DNA from: Pseudomonadota bacterium | GTDB lineage: Bacteria > Pseudomonadota > Alphaproteobacteria > Acetobacterales > Acetobacteraceae | Assembly: GCA_021826565.1 (NCBI GenBank) | Contig: JAKAZJ010000189.1 | Location: 1-5,231 of the forward strand | DNA: 5,231 nt | Direction: 5' to 3' | Part shown: positions 1-5,231 of the stretch, piece by piece | Numbering within the stretch: the stretch's first letter is position 1 | Layout of the letters: every line of letters starts with the position of its first letter | Notes under the pieces: model-generated | Told to the model about the DNA's origin: nothing | What the model saw: the letters and a program-made list of their open reading frames with translations, nothing else | The model's database searches: none | Position numbers and translations under genes: made by a program

Positions 1-88
1 GCCACTTCGGGCGGCGTGCCCCAAGCTCCCCCTTGCGCGTACACCCGGCGCGGGGCCAGATGGGCGCGAACACGCGGAGGAACCGATC

Positions 89-1204
89 ATGGCCCAGGCC
101 CCCCATCTTGCCGACCCCGATGGCGACTACCAGACCCTGCATGAGTTCATCCCCGCTGCCCGCGCCAAGCTGTCGGACAACACCTGGGGCTATCTGATCG
201 GGGCCACCGAGACCGAAACGACCATGCGCCGCAACCGCGCTGCGCTGGATCAGATCGCGTTCCGTCCGCGGGTCTGCCGCGACGTCGCGCATGTGGACAC
301 GTCGCGGCAATTCCTGGGAATGCGGATGCGCCTGCCGGTGTTCCTGGCGCCCGTCGGATCGCTGGAATCGTTTCACCCCGGCGGGGCCGGGGAGGCGGGA
401 CGCGCGGCGTCCGAATTCGGCGTGCCGATCATGGTGAGTTCGGTCACCAAGCCCGGTCTGGAAGAAACCGCCGCGGCCACGCCGGGGCCCAAGATTTTCC
501 AGCTTTACGTGCGCGGCGACGACGCTTGGGTGGACGATATTGTGCATCGCGCGGTGGCGGCCGGCTACAACGCGTTCGCCGTGACCGTGGATACCGCCTC
601 CTATTCCCGTCGCGAGCGCGATATCGCCGCCCGCTTCGTCAAGCCCTGGCGGGCAGCGGCCACGGGCCATGAGTTCCAGGCCAGCTGGACCTGGCGCAAT
701 GTTGCCCGCTTCAAGGAGAAGCACCAGATTCCGCTGATCCTGAAAGGCATCGCCACCGCCGAGGATGCCGAGGCGGCGTGCGATCTGGGCGTGGACTGCG
801 TCTATGTCTCGAATCATGGCGGACGACAGTTGGACCAGGGACGGGGCGCGATGGATGTGCTGCCGGAAGTGGTGGAAACCGTGCATGGCCGGGCCCGCGT
901 GGTGATCGATGGCGGGATTTGCCGCGGCACCGATGTGGTCAAGGCGATCGCCAGCGGCGCGGACGCGGTTGCGATCGGACGGCTGTATTGCTACGGCTTG
1001 GCCGCCGAGGGCGCGGCCGGGGTGCATCGCGTGCTGGAATTGCTGGAACTGGAAACCGCGATCGCGATGGCGCTGCTGGGGGTGACGAAACTCTCAGGCC
1101 TGACGCCGGATCATCTGTTCCGCGGCGCTCCGTCGGTCGTAGCGCCGCATGTCCACAGCGCCTTCCCGCTGCTGTTCGCGACGCCGGAATCCCCGGCGCG
1201 CTGA
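89..1204 (+). CDS. FMN-dependent alpha-hydroxy-acid oxidase/dehydrogenase (glycolate oxidase / L-lactate dehydrogenase family)
   Basis: This 371-residue cytoplasmic flavoprotein should oxidise an L-2-hydroxyacid to the 2-oxoacid. It is a single (beta/alpha)8 FMN domain with no signal peptide. The catalytic signature SNHGGRQLD lies at 241-249, with base His243 and substrate-binding Arg246. Compared with spinach glycolate oxidase recalled from memory, Tyr35, Gln138, Tyr140, Asp168, Arg175 and Lys219 match the conserved flavin and substrate residues. The FMN phosphate region is DGGICRGTD (274-282) plus IGR (296-298). Loop 4, between RF (182-183) and SWTW (199-202), is about 22 residues shorter than in glycolate oxidase, so there is no membrane-binding insert. 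The start is supported by GGAGG at 76-80, 8 nt before the ATG. It heads an operon, with the next gene 18 bp downstream. The frame is also open upstream of the ATG to the window edge, but nothing recognisable lies in bases 1-75. The family is certain; lactate, glycolate or another hydroxyacid cannot be chosen from sequence. Confidence 0.93.
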   Translation: MAQAPHLADPDGDYQTLHEFIPAARAKLSDNTWGYLIGATETETTMRRNRAALDQIAFRPRVCRDVAHVDTSRQFLGMRMRLPVFLAPVGSLESFHPGGAGEAGRAASEFGVPIMVSSVTKPGLEETAAATPGPKIFQLYVRGDDAWVDDIVHRAVAAGYNAFAVTVDTASYSRRERDIAARFVKPWRAAATGHEFQASWTWRNVARFKEKHQIPLILKGIATAEDAEAACDLGVDCVYVSNHGGRQLDQGRGAMDVLPEVVETVHGRARVVIDGGICRGTDVVKAIASGADAVAIGRLYCYGLAAEGAAGVHRVLELLELETAIAMALLGVTKLSGLTPDHLFRGAPSVVAPHVHSAFPLLFATPESPAR

Positions 1205-1222
1205 GCCCAAGGAGATACGAAT

Positions 1223-2275
1223 ATGCGTGGCATCGTCTTTACCGGCGGGCGTGAGCTGGAACTGATGGACTTCCCCGACCCCACGCCCGGTCCGGGCGAG
1301 GTGGTTCTGGAGATGAAGGCGTCCGGCATGTGCGGTTCGGACCTGCACCAGTACCGGCGGCCCAAGGGCGTCAAGGAAAGCGTGGGGGGCCTGCCGGCCA
1401 ACCCGGACCCGGTGATCGGCGGCCACGAACCTTGCGGCATCGTCGCCGCGCGCGGCCCCGGCCTGACCGATGCAGATGCGCGCATCGGCGCGCGGGTGAT
1501 GGTGCATCATTACCAGGGTTGCACCCATTGCGGACATTGCCGATCCGGCTGGCAGCAACTGTGCCAGGAAGTGCCGGTGAAGGTGTACGGCAACAATGCC
1601 CATGGCGGGCACGCGAACTATCTGAAGGTACCGGCGAACACGCTGGTGCCGCTGGCCGACGAACTCTCGTTCGAGGCCGGGGCGGCGATCTCGTGCGGCA
1701 CCGGAACGGCCTGGGGTGCGCTGCGACGGATGAACCTGTCGGGCAACGATACCATCGCCATCTTCGGTCAGGGGCCGGTCGGTTTGTCCGGGACGCAGCT
1801 GGCCAAGGCGATGGGGGCGCGGGTGATCGCGCTGGATATTTCGCCCGAACGGCTGGCGCGGGCACGCGAATTCGGCGCCGACGAAGTGGTGGATTCGCGG
1901 TCCAACGATCCGGTCGCGGCGATCAAGGACCTGACCCATGGTCGCGGCGCGGATTGCACGCTGGATACATCCAGCGCGCCCGAGGGTCGGATTGCCGCGA
2001 TCCGTAGCGCCAAAGTCTGGGGCACCATGTGTTTCGTCGGTGAGCGGAACAATGTCACGATCGACGTCAGCCCGGATATCCTGCGCAAGCAGTTGACGAT
2101 GATCGGGTCATGGACATTCTCGGTGATCGGGCAGGCGGAATGCGCGCGCTTTATCGTTGAACGCAACCTCGCGGTCGATCAGTTGTTCACGCATCGTTGG
2201 AAGCTTAGTCAGGCCGAGGAAGCGTACCAGCTGTTCGATCAGCAGAACAGCGGCAAGGGTGTATTCCTGATGTGA
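1223..2275 (+). CDS. Zinc-dependent medium-chain alcohol/polyol dehydrogenase (threonine/sorbitol dehydrogenase-like)
   Basis: This 350-residue NAD(P)-dependent oxidoreductase interconverts a secondary alcohol or polyol and a carbonyl compound. The N-terminal GroES-like domain carries the catalytic zinc site: Cys37 in GMCGSD, His68-Glu69 in GGHEP, and probably Cys158 in ISCGTGTAWG. The structural zinc lobe has four cysteines, Cys100, Cys103, Cys106 and Cys114. The Rossmann nucleotide loop is FGQGPVG (181-187), and Asp205 at the end of the following strand (VIALD) favours NAD over NADP. Length is normal for the family and no key residue is missing. The start is supported by AAGGAG at 1209-1214, 8 nt before the ATG, and it follows the oxidase stop by 18 bp. 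Its stop codon overlaps the start of the aldolase gene, so all three are probably co-transcribed. Substrate is not defined; the aldolase next door suggests a sugar, polyol or hydroxyaldehyde. A threonine dehydrogenase role is less likely because no 2-amino-3-ketobutyrate ligase gene is adjacent. Confidence 0.92.
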   Translation: MRGIVFTGGRELELMDFPDPTPGPGEVVLEMKASGMCGSDLHQYRRPKGVKESVGGLPANPDPVIGGHEPCGIVAARGPGLTDADARIGARVMVHHYQGCTHCGHCRSGWQQLCQEVPVKVYGNNAHGGHANYLKVPANTLVPLADELSFEAGAAISCGTGTAWGALRRMNLSGNDTIAIFGQGPVGLSGTQLAKAMGARVIALDISPERLARAREFGADEVVDSRSNDPVAAIKDLTHGRGADCTLDTSSAPEGRIAAIRSAKVWGTMCFVGERNNVTIDVSPDILRKQLTMIGSWTFSVIGQAECARFIVERNLAVDQLFTHRWKLSQAEEAYQLFDQQNSGKGVFLM

Positions 2276-2910
2276 GCGCGACCCGGGCGGCGGTTGCCGC
2301 GGCGTATCGGGAACTGGGCCGGCGTGGGTTCACGCCCGGCTCGGCGGGGAATGTGTCGGCGCGAACCCGGGGCGGGATGCTGATCACCCCTTCCGGGGTC
2401 GGCGCGGAGGCGGTCACGGCGCGCGCGATCGTTTCGGTGCAGGATAGCGGGGCGGTGCGCGGGCGGGGGCTGCCGTCCAGTGAGGCGCCGATGCACGCGG
2501 CGATCTACCGCGCATTCCCCGATGCCGGGGCGATCGTGCATACCCATGCCGATTGCTGCACCGCGCTGGCCTGTCTGACCGAACCGCTGCCCGCGTTCCA
2601 TTACATGATCGTCGCTTTCGGCGGCGCCGATATTCGCTGCGCGCCCTATGTGACCTTCGGCACCCCGGCCCTGGCGGTCGCCGCAGTGGCCGCGCTGCAG
2701 GGTCGCCGTGCCTGCCTGCTCGCCCATCACGGAATGATCGTTTACGCCGCGGACGTGGCCACGGCGCTGTCGGATGCGATCGTGTTGGAAAGCCTGGCTC
2801 GGCAATATCTGCTGGCGCGGGCGGCGGGCACGGTGCGATGCCTCACCGCGACCGAGATCGCCGAGGCGACCGCGCGTTTCGCGACCTACCGCCGGTCTGG
2901 CGGATTGTAG
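2272..2910 (+). CDS. Class II (zinc) aldolase, L-fuculose-1-phosphate aldolase-like
   Basis: This 212-residue class II aldolase/adducin-fold protein should cleave a ketose phosphate to dihydroxyacetone phosphate and a short hydroxyaldehyde. Against E. coli FucA (215 residues, recalled from memory) it aligns almost without gaps at an offset of two. Zinc ligands His90, His92 and His153 correspond to His92, His94 and His155, and catalytic Glu71 to Glu73. Phosphate-binding residues Asn27, Gly42, Ser69 and Ser70 are kept, as are Tyr111 and Phe129, so the substrate is probably phosphorylated. The start is GTG at 2272, overlapping the upstream TGA as GTGA, which implies translational coupling; no ATG fits. 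The 3' end overlaps dmeF on the other strand by 25 bp. Substrate may be fuculose-, rhamnulose-, ribulose- or xylulose-type phosphate. An OtnC-type decarboxylase is a less likely alternative, since TPSG and SSE motifs are present. No kinase gene is visible to make the phosphorylated substrate. Confidence 0.88.
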   Translation: MSATRAAVAAAYRELGRRGFTPGSAGNVSARTRGGMLITPSGVGAEAVTARAIVSVQDSGAVRGRGLPSSEAPMHAAIYRAFPDAGAIVHTHADCCTALACLTEPLPAFHYMIVAFGGADIRCAPYVTFGTPALAVAAVAALQGRRACLLAHHGMIVYAADVATALSDAIVLESLARQYLLARAAGTVRCLTATEIAEATARFATYRRSGGL

Positions 2911-4061
2911 CGTAGCTCCACCGTCAGGTGCGACAGCGCGCCCAACGCTCGCAATCGTGCATGGTATTGGGCCAGGTCCCGCGGTACGGAAGTTTCAATC
3001 GATAAAATCGCGCCGAGATGTCCCGGCCCCAGGCGCCACAGATGCAGATCGGCGATGCGGTCTCCGGACGAGGTCACCATGTCGCGGATCGCCGCCTCGG
3101 TACGGGGATCAGCCTGCTTATCCAATAGGATTCCTCCCGTGTCGCGGATCAGCCCGAACGCCCAGGAGGCAATCACCACCGACCCCACCAGCCCCGCCAG
3201 CGGGTCCATCCAGACCCAGCCGAACGCCCAGGCCAGCGCCAGCCCCAGGATCACCATGACCGAGACAGCCGCGTCCGCGATCACATGCACCACCGCGGCG
3301 CGCATGTTGTTGTCGCGATGGATGGCGGTGTGGTCGTGCTCGGCGAACTGGTGGCTGGTCTCCTCCGTGCCCACCCGCAGCTGCGCGGTAAACTCGTGCG
3401 GTTCGGGGATAATCTCCCGGCTTTCCAGGTAACCGGTGCCAGGCACGGCGCGGAAGGTGAAGGCCTGGATGGTCCCGTCGGCGCGCTCCGTGGTCAGCGT
3501 CACCGCAGCGGGATCGGCGGCCATCCGCAAGCGGAACACCGGCGGCGTGCCGGTCTCGAAAATCTCCAGCACGCCGGAGGCCGCGGCATGGGCATGGCCA
3601 TGGTGATGGTGGTCGTGTGCGCCGCCGGACAGCAGCCAGGCGCTGGCGATGTTGACCGCCAGGCCCAGCGCGGCGATCGGAATCGCCTCGGAAAAATGGA
3701 TCGGCACCGGCGCGAACAGCCGCCGCACCGCTTCCACCGCGATCAGAGCCGCGATCAGGGCCAGAACGATCGCCGAGGTATATCCCGCCAGGTCACCGAA
3801 TTTCCCGGTCCCGAAGCTGAAACGGGCATCCGTGGCATGGGTCCTGGCATAGCGATAGGCCAGCGCCGCCAGCAGCAATGCTCCGGCATGGGTGGACATG
3901 TGCAGCCCATCCGCCACCAGCGCGATCGACCCGAACCAGGCCCCGCCGACGATTTCCAGGATCATCATTGCGCTGCACAGCGCGATCACCGCACGGGTGC
4001 GACGTTCCGCATCCGCATGATCGGTGCCGAGGAAGACGTGCGGATGGGCGAAGTCGGACAT
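2886..4061 (-). CDS. dmeF: Cation diffusion facilitator, Co(II)/Ni(II) efflux transporter DmeF with inserted soluble domain
   Basis: This 391-residue inner-membrane antiporter should export cobalt and nickel, perhaps also zinc or cadmium, in exchange for protons. Six membrane segments are visible near residues 24-44, 47-70, 93-113, 124-145, 255-277 and 284-306, followed by a cytoplasmic C-terminal domain (about 310-391). The transport site pairs HxxxH in TM2 (His54, His58) with HxxxD in TM5 (His259, Asp263). The TM2 HxxxH, rather than the HxxxD or DxxxD of zinc-type members, is typical of the DmeF branch as I recall it. A His-rich loop (149-158, HDHHHHGHAH) leads into an unusual insert of about 80 residues (163-245), ending in HDHTAIHRD. 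ATG 4061 is chosen because MSDFAHPHVFLG resembles DmeF N-termini. A TTG at 4076 would add five residues and overlap the dmeR stop as TTGA. Neither start has a clear ribosome site. The gene lies 11 bp after dmeR, so it is probably translated by coupling and controlled by DmeR. Confidence 0.92.
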   Translation of the reverse strand: MSDFAHPHVFLGTDHADAERRTRAVIALCSAMMILEIVGGAWFGSIALVADGLHMSTHAGALLLAALAYRYARTHATDARFSFGTGKFGDLAGYTSAIVLALIAALIAVEAVRRLFAPVPIHFSEAIPIAALGLAVNIASAWLLSGGAHDHHHHGHAHAAASGVLEIFETGTPPVFRLRMAADPAAVTLTTERADGTIQAFTFRAVPGTGYLESREIIPEPHEFTAQLRVGTEETSHQFAEHDHTAIHRDNNMRAAVVHVIADAAVSVMVILGLALAWAFGWVWMDPLAGLVGSVVIASWAFGLIRDTGGILLDKQADPRTEAAIRDMVTSSGDRIADLHLWRLGPGHLGAILSIETSVPRDLAQYHARLRALGALSHLTVELRYNPPDRR

Positions 4062-4072
4062 GGGTGCCGCTT

Positions 4073-4342
4073 TCAACGTAGATAGGTTCGCACGAGCGCG
4101 ATCAGCGTCTCGGCCGCCGGCCCATCCAGCGCGTCGGCCGGGTGAGCCAGATGGTTGCGGATGTGGTCCTCCACGACCTCCGCCATCAGCCCGGCCATCG
4201 CGCCACGGGCGCCGGCGATCAGGTGCAACAACGCGCTACACTCGGCTTCAGCCAGCAAGGCGCGTTCGATCGCGTCGATCTGCCCGCGCAGGCGGCGGAT
4301 GCGGGCCAGCAGGCGCGGACGCTGTTCAGCGGCATGGGCCAT
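4073..4342 (-). CDS. dmeR: Ni/Co-responsive repressor, CsoR/RcnR family (DmeR)
   Basis: This 89-residue all-alpha protein belongs to the DUF156/CsoR-RcnR family of tetrameric repressors that leave DNA when metal binds. E. coli RcnR (90 residues, recalled) aligns without gaps through the ligand region. His3, Cys35, His60 and His64, the RcnR nickel/cobalt ligands, occur here at identical numbers, and His67 is shared. The Cys35/His60/His64 pattern argues against the copper sensor CsoR (Cys-His-Cys) and the formaldehyde sensor FrmR. ATG 4342 is chosen because it places His3 correctly and puts Ala second. Removal of Met1 would then expose the N-terminal amine that serves as a ligand in RcnR. An upstream in-frame ATG at 4429 would translate the operator and add 29 residues, so it is rejected. 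No Shine-Dalgarno sequence precedes the start, and the predicted promoter places transcription at the ATG. It is the first gene of dmeR-dmeF and is predicted to repress its own operon until cobalt or nickel accumulates. Confidence 0.92.
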   Translation of the reverse strand: MAHAAEQRPRLLARIRRLRGQIDAIERALLAEAECSALLHLIAGARGAMAGLMAEVVEDHIRNHLAHPADALDGPAAETLIALVRTYLR

Positions 4343-4349
4343 GCGCAGT

Positions 4350-4378
4350 AGAATAGGGTAGGGGGCTACCCTATACAA
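4350..4378 (-). promoter_or_regulatory. Predicted dmeR-dmeF promoter (leaderless)
   Basis: On the minus strand, TTGTAT (4378-4373) serves as a -35 box and TATTCT (4355-4350) as a -10 box, separated by exactly 17 bp. The matches to consensus are 3/6 and 4/6. The spacer is filled by the inverted repeat. Seven bases beyond the -10 is 4343, next to the ATG at 4342, so the transcript would have essentially no 5' leader. This agrees with the absence of a ribosome binding site. Promoter boxes are weak evidence alone; the geometry with the operator raises confidence. Confidence 0.55.
4353..4374. promoter_or_regulatory. Predicted DmeR operator (perfect 9-4-9 inverted repeat)
   Basis: Left arm ATAGGGTAG (4353-4361), spacer GGGG (4362-4365) and right arm CTACCCTAT (4366-4374) form a perfect palindrome 10 bp upstream of the dmeR start. 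The core reads GTA-G5-C-TAC. This resembles the RcnR and DmeR operators as I recall them, where inverted TA-containing half-sites flank a G/C run. It covers the whole promoter spacer and the inner edges of both the -35 and -10 boxes, so repressor binding would exclude RNA polymerase. The repeat is directly seen. Its role as the DmeR site is inferred from position and family. Confidence 0.8.
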
Positions 4379-4396
4379 GCCCCACCCGACGCGCGC

Positions 4397-4425
4397 TTGC
4401 TTGCGCCGCGCCCGCGCTGGATAAC
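4397..4425 (+). promoter_or_regulatory. Possible trxB promoter
   Basis: TTGCTT (4397-4402) and GATAAC (4420-4425) are separated by 17 bp, matching the -35 and -10 consensus at 3/6 and 4/6. Transcription would begin near 4432, about 23 bp before the trxB ATG. The site lies in the divergent intergenic region but about 22 bp outside the DmeR operator, so metal control of trxB is not implied. In GC-rich DNA, matches of this quality can arise by chance. Confidence 0.28.
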
Positions 4426-4454
4426 CCACGCCGCCACCGCCCCGGACCCAGACG

Positions 4455-5231
4455 ATGCCCGAGCTTCACCGTTCCCGCGTGCTCATCATCGGCGCCGGCC
4501 CCGCCGGCTATACCGCCGCGATCTACGCCGCCCGTGCCGGGCTGTCCCCGGTACTGGCGACCGGGCTGACGCCGGGCGGGCAACTGACCATCACCACCGA
4601 TGTCGAGAACTATCCGGGCTTCGCCGAGGTCATCCAGGGTCCGTGGCTGATGGAGCAGATGGCAGCGCAGGCGACCCATGTCGGCACCAAAATCATGTTC
4701 GATCCGATCGTCGCCGCGGACCTGTCCGTGCGCCCGTTCCGCTGTCAGGGCGATTCCGGCGATACCTACCTGGCCGACGCCGTGATCATCGCGACCGGCG
4801 CCGAGGCGCGCTGGCTCGGGCTTCCGTCCGAGAAGCGCTACGCCGGGCGGGGCGTGTCCGCCTGCGCCACCTGCGACGGGTTCTTCTTCCGCGGCAAAAG
4901 CGTGGTGGTGGTCGGCGGCGGCAATACCGCGGTGGAGGAGGCGCTGTATCTGACCCATCACGCCACCCGCGTCACCCTGATCCATCGCCGCGACCGGCTG
5001 CGGGCGGAGAAAATCCTGCAGGACCGCCTGTTTGCCAGCCCGAAGATCGACCTGGTCTGGAATGCGACGGTTGCCGAGATCCTGGGCGCGGGCACGCCCG
5101 AGACGGTCACCGGCGTGCGCCTGACCGACACGGCAACCGGCGCGGAACGAATCCTGCCGACCGATGGCGTGTTCATCGCCATCGGCCACGCGCCCAACAC
5201 TGCCCTGTTCGCCGGCCAACTGGCGATCGAC
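4455..5231 (+). CDS. trxB: Thioredoxin reductase (NADPH), 3' end outside the window
   Basis: The first 259 codons of a low-molecular-weight thioredoxin reductase are present and run open to the window edge; family members are about 310-330 residues, so roughly a fifth is missing. The enzyme passes electrons from NADPH through FAD and a redox disulfide to thioredoxin in the cytoplasm. The FAD dinucleotide fold is GAGPAG (13-18), with GGQL (41-44) and ENYPGF (51-56) also FAD-associated. The active disulfide is CATC (Cys137, Cys140) followed by Asp141. The NADPH domain shows GGGNTA (154-159), and HRRDRLR (177-183) supplies the arginines that bind the 2'-phosphate. The second FAD region begins at TDGVFIAIGHAPNT (236-249). 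The CxxC inside the NADPH domain separates it from alkyl hydroperoxide reductase F and ferredoxin-NADP reductases. The start is the first ATG before the FAD motif; its ribosome site is poor. It diverges from dmeR across 112 bp, with no evident functional tie apart from general redox or metal stress. Confidence 0.93.
   Translation, partial: MPELHRSRVLIIGAGPAGYTAAIYAARAGLSPVLATGLTPGGQLTITTDVENYPGFAEVIQGPWLMEQMAAQATHVGTKIMFDPIVAADLSVRPFRCQGDSGDTYLADAVIIATGAEARWLGLPSEKRYAGRGVSACATCDGFFFRGKSVVVVGGGNTAVEEALYLTHHATRVTLIHRRDRLRAEKILQDRLFASPKIDLVWNATVAEILGAGTPETVTGVRLTDTATGAERILPTDGVFIAIGHAPNTALFAGQLAID

Noticed and set aside
1..88. Possible end of an upstream gene or a promoter before the oxidase
   Set aside because: All the frames I read through are open only for short distances with no recognisable protein. 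No convincing -35/-10 pair is present, only the GGAGG ribosome site at 76-80.
1094..1939. A 281-codon minus-strand open frame across the oxidase/dehydrogenase junction
   Set aside because: It is opposite two strongly supported genes with intact catalytic motifs. Its composition is that of a GC-driven shadow and no family is recognisable.
3154..3232. A 13-bp direct repeat (ccgaacgcccagg) at 3154-3166 and 3220-3232
   Set aside because: Both copies encode the same Trp-Ala-Phe-Gly type of membrane-segment residues in dmeF, so codon preference and similar amino-acid content explain it.
3589..3615. Repetitive CAT/ATG-rich tract resembling a microsatellite
   Set aside because: It is the coding sequence of the His-rich metal loop in DmeF.
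3285..4085. A 266-codon plus-strand open frame opposite dmeF
   Set aside because: It mirrors the dmeF reading frame, lacks a credible ribosome site and shows low-complexity Gly/Arg/His composition.
4343..4429. N-terminal extension of DmeR from an upstream ATG at 4429
   Set aside because: It would translate the operator and promoter, and it displaces His3 from the N-terminus where RcnR-type sensors need it.
4371..5219. A 282-codon open frame on the minus strand opposite trxB
   Set aside because: It is an antisense shadow of a clear thioredoxin reductase in GC-rich DNA. Its translation is rich in Arg, Gly and Asp with no recognisable motif.

Overview
The window is GC-rich and densely packed, with short intergenic gaps and many GGC/GCG/CGC codons. 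This style, together with a paired CsoR/RcnR-type sensor and DmeF-type transporter and the look of the flavin oxidase, suggests an alphaproteobacterium. An Acetobacteraceae-like lineage is possible, but this is inferred from protein style and not proven. There are six protein genes, the last cut by the window edge. No tRNA, rRNA, CRISPR array or insertion sequence is visible.

Positions 89-2910 (+) hold a three-gene catabolic operon: an FMN-dependent alpha-hydroxy-acid oxidase, a zinc-dependent medium-chain dehydrogenase and an L-fuculose-phosphate-type class II aldolase. The first two genes are 18 bp apart, and the last two overlap by 4 bp (GTGA). The aldolase keeps the full FucA active site, including the phosphate-binding residues. 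Such an aldolase yields a short hydroxyaldehyde. The dehydrogenase could interconvert an alcohol and a carbonyl, and the oxidase could turn a hydroxyacid such as lactate or glycolate into an oxoacid. The sugar or polyol being degraded, and any kinase, are not visible here.

Positions 2886-4342 (-) hold a nickel/cobalt detoxification operon, dmeR-dmeF. DmeR is a CsoR/RcnR-family repressor with the RcnR metal ligands (His3, Cys35, His60, His64) at the same residue numbers. DmeF is a cation diffusion facilitator with a His-rich loop followed by an inserted soluble segment of about 80 residues. Just upstream of dmeR is a perfect 9-4-9 inverted repeat. It fills the 17-bp spacer of a plausible promoter, and the predicted transcription start falls at the dmeR start codon, so the message may be leaderless. 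The 3' ends of dmeF and the aldolase gene overlap by 25 bp in convergent orientation.

From 4455 to the right edge (+) runs the first 259 codons of a thioredoxin reductase gene (trxB), divergent from dmeR across a 112-bp intergenic region.

No wholly new system is evident. The points most worth following are the dmeR operator/leaderless promoter, the inserted domain in DmeF, the undefined aldolase operon with its atypical flavin oxidase, and the 25-bp convergent gene overlap.
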